The notes beneath the pieces were generated by a model. It worked only from the letters and a program-made list of their open reading frames with translations, was not told the DNA's origin and did not search any database. From Calditrichaeota bacterium AABM5.125.24 (GTDB lineage: Bacteria; Electryoneota; AABM5-125-24; Hatepunaeales; Hatepunaeaceae), in contig MWJR01000212.1 of NCBI GenBank assembly GCA_002127415.1, positions 1 through 15,401 of the forward strand: a stretch of 15,401 bases of DNA, in the 5' to 3' direction. Shown here piece by piece: positions 8,067 through 15,401 of this stretch (positions are counted from its first letter, which is position 1; the number at the start of each line of letters is the position of its first letter). Made by a program: the position numbers and the translations under genes.

Positions 8067-9989
8067 GTGCCGCGCACCCACACCGTAATCTGCACTGCGG
8101 GTCACATCGACCACGGCAAGTCGTCACTCATCATCTCTCTGACCGGCTACAACCCCGACCGGCTGCGTGAGGAGCAGGAGAGGGAGATGACCATCGAGCT
8201 CGGATTTGCCTTCTACGGTGATGATGTAACCTTTATCGACGTTCCCGGACACGAGAAATTCCTGAAGACTATGCTGGCTGGCGTGTCGAGTGTGGACGGG
8301 GCGGTGCTGGTGGTGGCCGCTGATGACGGGGTTATGCCTCAGACCCGCGAGCACTTCGAGGTGTTGCAGTTGCTGGGCATTGACCGGGGGATTATAGTTC
8401 TGACCAAGATCGACCTGACTGATGAGGAGTGGATCGCGCTGGTCAACGAGGATATCCGCGAATTGACCAGGGGAACTTTCCTGGAAGGTGCACCGATATT
8501 GCCGGTGTCCAACCGCACCGGGGCCGGTATGGAGGAGTTCCGAACAGCGCTCGACCGGCTGATAGCTTCCGCCAGGCCCCGCAGCGACCGGGGACTCTTC
8601 CGGATGTGGCTCGACCGGGCCTTCACCATCAAGGGGGCAGGAACCATCGTCGCGGGAACCGTCCTGTCCGGAAAGGTCAAGACCGGCGATACGGTTGAGA
8701 TACTCCCTGCAGGAACTGTCGCGCGGGTCAAGCGGATCCAGGCTCATAACAAGGATGTCGAAGCCGGCACAATCGGTGAGAGGGCTGCGCTTAATCTGCC
8801 GGGTGTCAACAAGGATGATGTGGGGCGTGGCGATTTGCTCGCCACACCCGATCACTACCGGCCAACCTATATGCTTAACGCCCGGCTGAATCTCCTCGCC
8901 TCGGCTGCGAAACAGCTCGAACAGAGAACCAGGCTCAGGCTGCATCTGGGCAGTTCCGAGCACATCTGTCGGGTGATACTGCTGGAAAATCGCCCCATTC
9001 AACCCGGCGAGTCGGAGCTGGTTCAGTTCCGTCTTGAGGACCAGGCCATGGCCGATGTCGGGGATCGCTACGTGGTGCGGAGCTTCTCCGAGGGACGCGT
9101 CCTCGGGGGTGGGTTAATCCTGGAGATCCACCCTAAAAAGATGAAGTCGGCCGATTCTGAAGAGATCGAGAGGCTGAAACGCCTCGAATCGGCCGAGCCT
9201 CGCGAGATCGTTCGGCAGTATATCGAGAAGGTCGGGGACCAGACAGCGGATGCAGCCGAAATCGCCCGCCAGCTCGCCTTCCCACAGGGTGAGGTCATCG
9301 ATATACTGGGGGCAATGCAGAGGGACGGTGAAGTGCGCGTGTTGCAGCCGTCTCCCAGGTGGCTGGTGGTCAGTGCCGGGCTTTTCGATACACTCCAGGA
9401 AAAGGTCGTGAGGTTTCTCTCCGAGTTTCATAAGTCGGAGCCCCACCTGAAAGGGGCGCGGCGTTCAGACCTGAAATCAAGGCTTATGCCGTCCGCTGCA
9501 CAGGTGCTCTACGACAGGCTGCTCGAAGAACTTAAAAGGGATCAGCGGATAGAACTCGAAGCTGAAATCGTTCGGCAAACCGGGCATATAATCCAGTTCA
9601 GCCCCCGGCAGGAGGAATTGAAGGAAAGGATTGCCAGGGTATACCTTGAAAGAGGGTTCGTCACCCCTGAGCCGGAGGAGCTGGCCGGTGAGCTTGACCT
9701 TGATATATCTGATGTGGAGCCCATTATCATCGGTCTCTGTGAGCTGGGCGAACTGCTGAAACTGCACGGACCCGACGGCAAGCCGCTTTTCTACCATCGG
9801 GAAGCCATAGATGAAGCGCGAAAGCTGCTTGTTGGTTTCTTCAAAGACCATACAGAGATGCGCTTCTTTGAGTTCCGCGAGCTGATCGGTTCAACCCGGA
9901 AGTTCACCACCCCCATCCTGATGCACTTCGACGACCTCGGTATCACATACCGAGATGGAGATGTTCGCAGATTGAAGAATAACAAATAA
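8067..9989 (+). CDS. selB: Selenocysteine-specific translation elongation factor SelB
   Basis: A 640-residue translational GTPase that delivers Sec-tRNA to in-frame UGA by binding both GTP/Sec-tRNA and the mRNA SECIS hairpin. The G1 motif AGHIDHGKSS is at 11-20, the switch region MTIELGFA at 41-48, G3 DVPGHEKF at 58-65 and G4 TKID at 113-116. Beta-barrel domains follow (FTIKGAGTIVAGTVLSG at about 187-203). The C-terminal third (about 380-640) consists of the winged-helix repeats that bind SECIS RNA. The MTIELGFA signature separates SelB from EF-Tu. The start is GTG 8067, 6 nt after AAGAAGGA. The length matches SelB (about 610-640). Three candidate selenoprotein genes, including selD, follow on the same strand. 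selA and selC are not in this window. Confidence 0.97.
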   Translation: MPRTHTVICTAGHIDHGKSSLIISLTGYNPDRLREEQEREMTIELGFAFYGDDVTFIDVPGHEKFLKTMLAGVSSVDGAVLVVAADDGVMPQTREHFEVLQLLGIDRGIIVLTKIDLTDEEWIALVNEDIRELTRGTFLEGAPILPVSNRTGAGMEEFRTALDRLIASARPRSDRGLFRMWLDRAFTIKGAGTIVAGTVLSGKVKTGDTVEILPAGTVARVKRIQAHNKDVEAGTIGERAALNLPGVNKDDVGRGDLLATPDHYRPTYMLNARLNLLASAAKQLEQRTRLRLHLGSSEHICRVILLENRPIQPGESELVQFRLEDQAMADVGDRYVVRSFSEGRVLGGGLILEIHPKKMKSADSEEIERLKRLESAEPREIVRQYIEKVGDQTADAAEIARQLAFPQGEVIDILGAMQRDGEVRVLQPSPRWLVVSAGLFDTLQEKVVRFLSEFHKSEPHLKGARRSDLKSRLMPSAAQVLYDRLLEELKRDQRIELEAEIVRQTGHIIQFSPRQEELKERIARVYLERGFVTPEPEELAGELDLDISDVEPIIIGLCELGELLKLHGPDGKPLFYHREAIDEARKLLVGFFKDHTEMRFFEFRELIGSTRKFTTPILMHFDDLGITYRDGDVRRLKNNK

Positions 9990-9991
9990 AT

Positions 9992-10099
9992 GGGAGCGAC
10001 GACTTTAGTCGTCGTCAGATAACGACTTGACCGGGAGCGACGACTTTAGTCGTCGTCAGATAACGACTTGGTGAGGATCAACGATTGAAGTCGTCGCTC
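9992..10099. repeat. Tandem 37-bp palindromic repeat after selB
   Basis: The 37-bp unit beginning GGGAGCGACGACTTTAGTCG occurs identically at 9992-10028 and 10033-10069, separated by 4 nt. Each unit contains the hairpin GACGACT-TT-AGTCGTC. A partial inverted copy (AAGTCGTCGCTC, 10088-10099) follows. Two direct copies with a 4-nt gap are not a CRISPR array. This is an intergenic repeat of REP type. It could slow RNA polymerase or protect the selB mRNA end, but there is no terminator T-run. Confidence 0.7.
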
Positions 10100-10149
10100 T
10101 TCGTCAAGGATTGGTCTACAGAGCAACCCGATTCCAGAAAACTATGTTA

Positions 10150-10192
10150 TTGACATATCTGAGATATATTGCTTATATTGATAGTGTTATCA
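10150..10192 (+). promoter_or_regulatory. Promoter with operator-like palindrome upstream of the FTR-selD gene
   Basis: TTGACA (10150-10155) and TATATT (10174-10179) are 18 nt apart. Overlapping the end of the -10 is TGATA-GTGT-TATCA (10179-10183 with 10188-10192), a short inverted repeat placed at the expected transcription start, where a repressor could bind. This gives the FTR-selD gene its own promoter, separate from selB. Confidence 0.55.
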
Positions 10193-10269
10193 TATTTCAA
10201 ATTTGAGATTTCATCCCGCCCCGGCGAGACACAATCCACATTCCTAAGGTCCACAATCCGCTTTTGCGA

Positions 10270-11595
10270 ATGGAAGAGCCCGAGCGAACCGCCGTCGAAT
10301 ATCTGACAAGGATAGCTGGCCGATTAGGCTATGTTCTTAATCCTGACGATACGGCTTTAAGTCGTGTTGTCCGCCACATGGCCGAGAATAAGCGAAGATA
10401 TGGGAAATATTACTGTCCCTGCAAGCAGCATTATCCGGTGGAAACCGGGACCGATCCCACCTGCCCGTGTGCTGCCTTCAAAGAGGAAATAGCGCGTGAC
10501 GGTCACTGTGAATGCCACATCTTCTTTGATCCGGATGCCGCCAAGGATCTGGTAAAAAACCCGGGACTGCTGGCGACTGTAGCCTGCCCTGGTTGAGCGT
10601 CCAAGGTCAGCAGAGCGCAGTTGGCGCTTGCGTTATCGGAGCTTCCTCCATTCAGCGACGACCGGGTGCTGGTCGGTGAGAACAGCGCGGATGACGCCGG
10701 AATTATGTTGATTTCGCCGGATAGAGCCCTGGTGCATACGGTCGATCTGCTGGCGCCGGTGGTCAACGATCCATACACCTTCGGACGGATTGCCGCGGTC
10801 AATTCCATCTCCGATATATATGCTATGGGCGGCACACCGTTATGCGCGCTGAATGTAATTGGAATACCCGCCGACCTGGATGCAGAGGTAGTGGGGCGGA
10901 TCCTGCGCGGCGGTCAGGATGCGGTGCTGGATGCGGGGGCGGTTCCGATAGGGGGCCACACCTTTCAGGATACCGAGATCCGGTATGGACTGGCGGTTGT
11001 GGGCGAGATATCGCCCCGGAGGATAGTCACCAACAGCGATGCTCGTCCCGGCGACCTGTTGGTGATGACCAAACCGCTCGGCACCGGAATCGTGATCCAG
11101 GCACTGATGACACGGGGGGTTGTGACGGAAGCCCTCTACCGCGACGTGGTTCAGTCGATGCTCACTTCGAACAGGGCTGCCTCTGAGGCTATGCTCCGGT
11201 TCGATGTCAGCGCCTGCACCGATGTTACCGGCTTCGGCTTTATCGGGCACTGCTGGATGATAGCCAGCGGTTCGGGTGTCGGGGTCAAGGTCCGGTCTTC
11301 GAAGCTCCCGGTCTTTGATAAGGTGCTCGACCTGATCGGCGACGGGGTGGTCGATGCCGGTTTCAATATGAATAAGAACTCATTCGAGAAATACATTGAT
11401 TTCGGAGATGGGGTTCCGCCCGAATTCACCGGACTGCTTTATTCATCCGAAACCTCCGGCGGACTGCTGATCTCTGTGTCTGAGAAGGATGTTGAGGCGC
11501 TCACCCGAAGCCTGCACGACAGCGGTCTGGATGCGGCTGAGGTTGTCGGGGAGGTGGTGGCAGAACATCCTGACAGGCTCGAGATTCAGCCTTAG
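10270..11595 (+). CDS. selD: FTR-type iron-sulfur domain fused to selenophosphate synthetase SelD, with in-frame UGA read as selenocysteine
   Basis: Read through the TGA at 10594-10596, one frame encodes about 441 residues. The first part (residue numbers from the alternative TTG 10264) has the ferredoxin:thioredoxin reductase catalytic pattern: C51-P-C53, C67-P-C69 and C82-E-C84, followed by HIFF. These six cysteines would form a 4Fe-4S cluster plus a redox disulfide. The second part is SelD, which makes selenophosphate from selenide and ATP: VLVGENSADDAGI, TVDLLAPVVNDPYTFGRIAA, SDIYAMGG, GGHTFQDTEIRYGLAV, TKPLGTGI and TDVTGFGFIGH. The UGA falls in CPG-U-ASK, exactly where SelD has its catalytic Cys/Sec, and K114 matches the essential lysine after it. 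Restarting at TTG 10621 would remove that active site. The start is ATG 10270 or TTG 10264. Only a weak AAGGT lies upstream. Confidence 0.87.
10594..10629 (+). promoter_or_regulatory. Sec UGA codon and SECIS-like hairpin of FTR-selD
   Basis: After UGA (10594-10596), the stem GAGCGC (10613-10618) pairs with GCGCUU (10624-10629) around the 5-nt loop AGUUG (10619-10623). That is 6 bp including one G-U pair. The loop begins after 22 nt, within the 16-37 nt range described for bacterial SECIS elements, and has G as its second base. A competing fold exists: GCG-U-CCAA (10597-10604) with UUGGCGC (10621-10627). Confidence 0.6.
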
Positions 11596-11612
11596 TAATT
11601 AAGAGAAAACAC

Positions 11613-11710
11613 TTGCTTTTTGTTTTTTTTGGTCTTATCTTGTTGAATAGCGGAGAGTTGCTGATGAGTATATAGTCGTCTGTGGGATCATTATTCTTTA
11701 CTTGAGGAGG
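11613..11710 (+). promoter_or_regulatory. Promoter and ribosome binding site of the secreted CPGU selenoprotein
   Basis: TTGCTT (11613-11618) and TATCTT (11636-11641) are 17 nt apart, with a T-rich spacer. A strong Shine-Dalgarno, AGGAGG (11705-11710), lies 4 nt before ATG 11715. The promoter boxes are imperfect. The ribosome site is clear and fixes the start. Confidence 0.5.
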
Positions 11711-11714
11711 TAGC

Positions 11715-14018
11715 ATGAGACGGTTCTGGATTGCTGCCGGTATCCTGTTGGCCGTGGCTCTGGCGACCGGGGTTCAGGCTACGGACATCTTCCTGTGGCA
11801 GCATGACAACAACAATCGGGTGACGGACCAGGTTTTCCGCCAGAGCTATACCGCCTATGAATCGATGGCGCGCACGCTTCAGGAATTGGACCTGAACTTC
11901 GCTCACAACCGCGCCATACCCAACAACCTGAACGATTATGACCTGTTCATAGTCTGTTTGGGTTGGTATTGCCCTGGTTGAGGCGGCGGCACACCAGCGA
12001 GTCGGATCGACTCCCGGGATGCTGATAAGATTGTTGAATTTCTCAACCAGGGAGGCGCCGTCTATATCGAGGGCAACGACTTCGGCGCCGATCACAACCG
12101 TATGGACCTTTGGGATTACTTCCACACCGATTTTGAACACACCGGCTCCGACCGCGAGGTTACCGGTCTCTCCACCGACCAGGCGTGCCGCTTCGGTGAT
12201 CGCAGGTTCGGATATCCGATCGGCACTAATGCGGATAAACGCCCCGACAGGTTCAGCGCCGGCGAGGGGGGAGAGCCCATTCTCTTCGACCAGACCAATA
12301 AGGACGATTACGTCCGAGGCGTCTTCTACTCCGGCGAACATCGCACCTATGCCCAGGGTATCTCTTTAGTTAACATTTCCGAAAACGATGATTTCGACCG
12401 CACCGAGTTTGTGGGCGACATCCTGAGCGACCTCACAGGTTACGGTGGGACCTTCTACGGCACGGTGGTCAGCAAGATGTATGGCACACCGGTTGAGGGC
12501 GCCGAGGTTAGAATCCTCGATTGCAACCGGGTCAGCATTACAGATGTAGATGGCAGGTTTTGCATTGGCCGTATGCCGGTGGAAACCTTTACAGTTAGCG
12601 TGGAACGTTGGGGTTACACGCCCATTGACGAGGCCGAGTTCACGTTCGCCGGGGAGATGGAGCTCGAAGCAGAGATCGAGATGCTTCATCCCGAACTGGA
12701 TATAAACCCGGAGATGGTTGAAGTGGTGCTCGACATGGATCTGTCCACCACCAGGAGCGTTGATATCACCAACACCGGTGATGGTCCGCTGGAGTTTGCT
12801 ACCAGTGCGCGTGCCGCCAGAGCTGAGGGCGGGTTCTGGGACCAGCTCGAAGAGATGAACACCGGCGAGATAACCGGGGATATCAGGCTGCAGGCGGCCG
12901 TTTACTCCCAGGACCATTTCTGGGTTGCGGGCGGCAACCGTCCCAACCATCCGAATATGCTCTACAAGGTTACCCGCGATGGTGAGCTGGTCGATAGCTG
13001 GGAGCAGCAGTCAGAAAGCAGTTCCGGCTGGCGCAACCTGTGCACGGACGGCGAATACATCTACGGTGTGGACTCGGACTACATCGCCCAGTTCGACACG
13101 GAAACCGGACAGGTTACCGATACACAGATCGAGACCGGGCTTGATCCCTGCTGGGTGGTTACCTGGGATGATGTGAACAGCCTGTTCTGGGTCTCTTCTT
13201 TGAACTCCGATATATACGGGATCGATCGTGACGGCAATCGCATTCACATCATAGAGAATAACTGGGACTTTTACATCAGTGGCATGTTCTACTTCGAGGA
13301 CGATCCTGACGGTTACAACCTCTACATCATGTCCTGGACCAGGGAGGGACTCCAGCAGATCTGGAGGTGCGATATTGAGTCCGGCGAGGCCGTTCACGTT
13401 ACGGATCTCGCGGTGGTGGAGGATGAGGAAACTGGCTGCTGCACACTCACCAACGAGCTGTATCCATTCACCTGGGCTTTAGTAGTCCAGATGAAAGGGG
13501 CTGAGGACTGGGCGCGGATCTACGAGGCTTCAAGTGATTTCTACTGGCTTGATATCTCTCCAACCGGCGGCACTCTTGAACCGAATGCGAGCCTGGAGTT
13601 GGAGTTTACATTCGACACCAACGGACTTGAAGTCTCGCACAGATACGAAGCCTACATTCAGTTCGAGCACAACACCCCGGTGGTAGGGTCGCTCTGGATA
13701 GATGTCAGCCTGACCATACCCGGTCAGAGTGCACCCGATCCTGGCGGGATACCGCTGGAATTCGGTCTGACCGGCATCTATCCCAATCCTTTCAACTCGA
13801 TGTCAACGGTCAGTTTCTCGCTGGATCGCACCGCTGAGGTGCACCTGACCATCTGCGACCTCGCCGGACGGCAGATTGCTGCTCTGGCTGATGGCTGCCT
13901 GGCATCCGGCAGTTACAATGTTCCGGTGAAAGCCGATAGCTGGCCGTCAGGTATCTATATGGTCCGGTTGAGTGACGGGGCACGGGTTGAGATGCGCAAG
14001 ATAACGTTGCTTCGATAA
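11715..14018 (+). CDS. Secreted selenoprotein with CPGU motif and type-IX-type C-terminal sorting domain
   Basis: Reading through TGA 11979-11981 gives 767 residues in one frame. Residues 1-22 are a signal peptide (cleavage near VQA). The N-terminal domain has strand-like DYDLFIVCLGWYCPG-U89-GGG and then IVEFLNQGGAVYIEGNDFG, recalling flavodoxin-like/glutamine-amidotransferase-like domains of secreted FCB proteins. Next come a carboxypeptidase-regulatory-like beta domain (about 247-324), an Ig-like segment (LDINPEMVEV, ITNTGDGPLEF), a propeller-like stretch (about 370-620, e.g. NMLYKVTRDGELV, YIYGVDSDYIAQFDTETG), a second Ig-like segment and the sorting domain (681-767: GIYPNPFNS, CDLAGRQI, SGIYMVRL, ending RKITLLR). 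The stretch between the UGA and the next ATG (12102) is stop-free and protein-like, so this is one gene and not two. Function is unknown. C86 and U89 form a CxxU redox-type motif outside the cell. Confidence 0.82.
11979..12018 (+). promoter_or_regulatory. Sec UGA codon and SECIS-like hairpin of the CPGU protein
   Basis: After UGA (11979-11981), GAGUC (11999-12003) pairs with GACUC (12009-12013) around the loop GGAUC (12004-12008). Outer pairs G11997-C12015 and CC 11994-11995 with GG 12017-12018 extend it, with two mismatches. The loop begins 22 nt after UGA, as in FTR-selD, and starts with GG as many bacterial SECIS loops do. Confidence 0.6.
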
Positions 14019-14112
14019 ATAGAGATTATCCGTTGTGACTGCAATTTAACCACACCCGGTCAATTCAGCAGATAGAGCGCTTTGACCGCGCGTGTGAGAC
14101 CCTGTGTCTTGA

Positions 14113-14149
14113 GGCTGCCCTGGAACTGTTGCCAGGGCAGCCTTTCTTA
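14113..14149 (+). terminator. Rho-independent terminator of the CPGU protein gene
   Basis: GGCTGCCCTGG (14113-14123) pairs perfectly with CCAGGGCAGCC (14132-14142) around an 8-nt loop and is followed by TTTCTTA. It lies about 95 nt after the stop codon and separates this gene from the FG-GAP gene. Confidence 0.85.
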
Positions 14150-14571
14150 TTTGTTTATAACATCGTTTGAAAGATTTTGGATTCAGCAAGGTAGTCGGCC
14201 TTGTCTCAAGCCAGATCCCGACTCTTCGGGACCGGCCGGAATTGACGCGCACAGGGCGCTATGCTACCCACTGACCCAGTCACATTCGTAGGGGCGAATG
14301 CCTGCCCCGGACCACGATCCGTGGGCAGTGCGCCCGAAACCTTGCGGGATATGTTATGGAGCGATAATGTTGTGCAGGGTAAAAGGTTGCGTGAAGCCTG
14401 TCCGATAAGTAAATTATAATGTCTTGAATTCAAGACTAATCCAGAGGGTGGGGTGGTCTATCGAGCCAACCATTCGCCGATCTATTGTGAAACCTGTAAT
14501 CCTGCTTAAATGGTGTTGTCATCCCGAAGTGTCTGGATGACAGCACAAATAATTCCTGCAAGGTACTGATT
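14150..14571. other. Intergenic region with palindromes and a possible promoter
   Basis: No gene is visible. The stretch holds a nested hairpin: GGGCG 14292-14296 with CGCCC 14331-14335, enclosing CTGCCC 14302-14307 with GGGCAG 14323-14328, and CGGA/TCCG inside. TATAAT (14415-14420) is immediately followed by the perfect 16-bp palindrome GTCTTGAATTCAAGAC (14421-14436), but no good -35 is seen. A hairpin, GTCATCC (14518-14524) with GGATGAC (14535-14541), lies 30 nt before the next start codon. Confidence 0.5.
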
Positions 14572-15401
14572 ATGAACATTTCACGGTTTCAGCGGATTTA
14601 TCTGTGGATTCCGTTAATTTTCGCGGTAGGCCTTGCCATAAACGCCGCGGCAGATCCGCCGGAGTTTGAAGCCGGGGTGAACCTGCGGGCGGGGGATGAA
14701 CAGATCCCCGGCGAAGGCACTGAATACACGGCGCCCTGCGTCGGAGATTGGGACGGCGACGGTGATCTGGACCTGATGGTCGGAACATACGTCGACGGAC
14801 CGGTATGGCTCTATATAAACGTCGCGGAAGAGAGCGCGCCGGTGCTGGAAGCCAGGGGCCGGATGGAGGCGGACGGTGAGGCCATTTCCGCCCCCTATGA
14901 CTGATGCCAGGGTGCTTATCCGCAGATGGCGGATCTTGACGGGGACGGTGACCTCGATCTGCTGGTCGGGGACTGCGACGGCTATATAACACTTTACTGG
15001 AGGGAAGATAACGGCGAACTGACCAGTGCCGGCTATCTGGAGGTGGATGGCGAGGTGATCTACGTGGATGGTCGAGCGGCTCCGGAGACCGTGGACTGGG
15101 ACCTTGACGGTGACCTCGATATCCTCCTCGGTTCAGCTCTCTGCACGGTTATGCTTATCATCAACGAGGGTTCACCTGAGGCGCCTGAATTCAGTCTCGA
15201 GGGAACTCTCGAAGACGAAGTGGGAGAGATATGGCTGGGCAGCGAAACCGCTCCGGCTTTCGCCGATATGGACGGTGACGACAGGCGTGATCTGATGCTG
15301 GGCTCGGTCTATGGGGAGATCTGGTTTTACGGCAACACGGGCGAAGATGACAACCCGCAGTTCACCGAGGGGGTTCATATTACCGACGAGGAGGGGGAGA
15401 G
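14572..15401 (+). CDS. Secreted FG-GAP/VCBS repeat selenoprotein with U-C pair (3' end beyond window)
   Basis: Reading through TGA 14902-14904, the frame stays open to the window end (276 codons). The signal peptide is at about 1-27 (hydrophobic LWIPLIFAVGLAINAAA). At least four FG-GAP/VCBS-type repeats follow, each with an acidic calcium-binding loop: DWDGDGDLDL (59-68), DLDGDGDLDL (121-130), DWDLDGDLDI (175-184) and DMDGDDRRDL (232-241). These form blades of an integrin-alpha-like beta-propeller. The UGA (residue 111) lies in APYD-U-CQGAYP, just before the second loop, at the place where other blades have APCVG or AAPET. Repeats continue on both sides at the same spacing, so the TGA is inside one protein. 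U111-C112 could form a selenenylsulfide. The start is ATG 14572 with AAGG 8 nt upstream. The function is unknown, and the protein is probably exported or surface-exposed. Confidence 0.8.
14902..14934 (+). promoter_or_regulatory. Sec UGA codon and SECIS-like hairpin of the FG-GAP protein
   Basis: After UGA (14902-14904), AUCCGC (14918-14923) pairs perfectly with GCGGAU (14929-14934) around the loop AGAUG (14924-14928). The loop begins 19 nt after UGA. The loop differs from that of FTR-selD (AGUUG) at one base. Confidence 0.65.

Noticed and set aside
9992..10069. CRISPR array.
   Set aside because: There are only two identical 37-bp units with a 4-nt gap. No spacers and no cas genes are seen.
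10264..10596. A stand-alone FTR catalytic subunit ending at TGA 10596, followed by a separate selD starting at TTG 10621.
   Set aside because: The sequence after the TGA in the same frame is the SelD active-site segment (ASK then a typical helix). A start at 10621 would lack the catalytic residue and has no ribosome site.
12102..14018. A separate gene starting at ATG 12102.
   Set aside because: There is no ribosome site or signal peptide, and the 40 codons between TGA 11981 and this ATG are stop-free and continue the same domain (IVEFLNQGGAVYIEG).
10270..14904. Genome-wide reassignment of UGA to an amino acid (genetic codes 4 or 25) as the explanation of the three in-frame TGAs.
   Set aside because: The methyltransferase, sugar transferase, aminotransferase and nucleotidyltransferase genes all end with TGA at sensible places and have no internal TGA. 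Tryptophan is encoded by TGG throughout, and SelB is present.

Overview
The window reads as chromosomal DNA of a Gram-negative bacterium from the FCB superphylum or a neighbouring candidate phylum. The reasons are an outer-membrane Wzi-like capsule protein, a large secreted protein ending in a Por/type IX-secretion-type C-terminal domain (YPNPFN ... GIYMVRL ... K), FG-GAP/VCBS secreted proteins, and many intergenic palindromic repeats of the kind common in metagenome-assembled genomes. This placement is inference. Every convincing gene lies on the + strand.

Region 1 (98-6736) is a surface-polysaccharide cluster. It holds a SAM methyltransferase, a WcaJ-type initiating sugar-phosphate transferase, a DegT/DnrJ/EryC1 sugar aminotransferase, a Wzi-like outer-membrane protein, a UDP-glucuronate 4-epimerase-like enzyme and a PF14907-type nucleotidyltransferase. 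Spacing is tight (a 4-base overlap, and gaps of 10-48 nt), which suggests one operon.

Region 2 (6737-8066) has no intact large gene. It holds a 178-bp element with perfect 28-bp inverted ends and nested hairpins, further palindromes, a 35-codon ORF and what look like decayed coding fragments. It ends in a consensus promoter (TTGACA-17-TATAAT) for selB.

Region 3 (8067-15401) is a selenocysteine island. selB encodes the Sec-specific elongation factor. The next three reading frames are each interrupted by one in-frame TGA, and in each case the protein continues in the same frame with matching domain content. (i) A ferredoxin:thioredoxin reductase catalytic-type domain is fused in frame, through a UGA at the position of the SelD catalytic Cys/Sec, to a complete selenophosphate synthetase. 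(ii) A 767-residue secreted protein with a type-IX-type sorting domain carries a CPGU motif. (iii) A secreted FG-GAP/VCBS repeat protein, cut by the window end, carries a U-C pair. After each UGA, 19 or 22 nt downstream, there is a 5-6 bp hairpin with a 5-nt, G-containing loop, which is the geometry of a bacterial SECIS. Several ordinary genes here end in TGA and have no internal TGA, so general UGA reassignment is unlikely.

The genes fit together as one system: the fused SelD would make selenophosphate, perhaps with its own redox domain reducing the selenium or the active-site Sec; SelB would decode UGA; and two of the clients sit immediately downstream and are predicted to be exported. selA and selC (tRNA-Sec) were not found here and must lie elsewhere. 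The strongest novelty candidates are the FTR-SelD fusion and the two exported selenoproteins.
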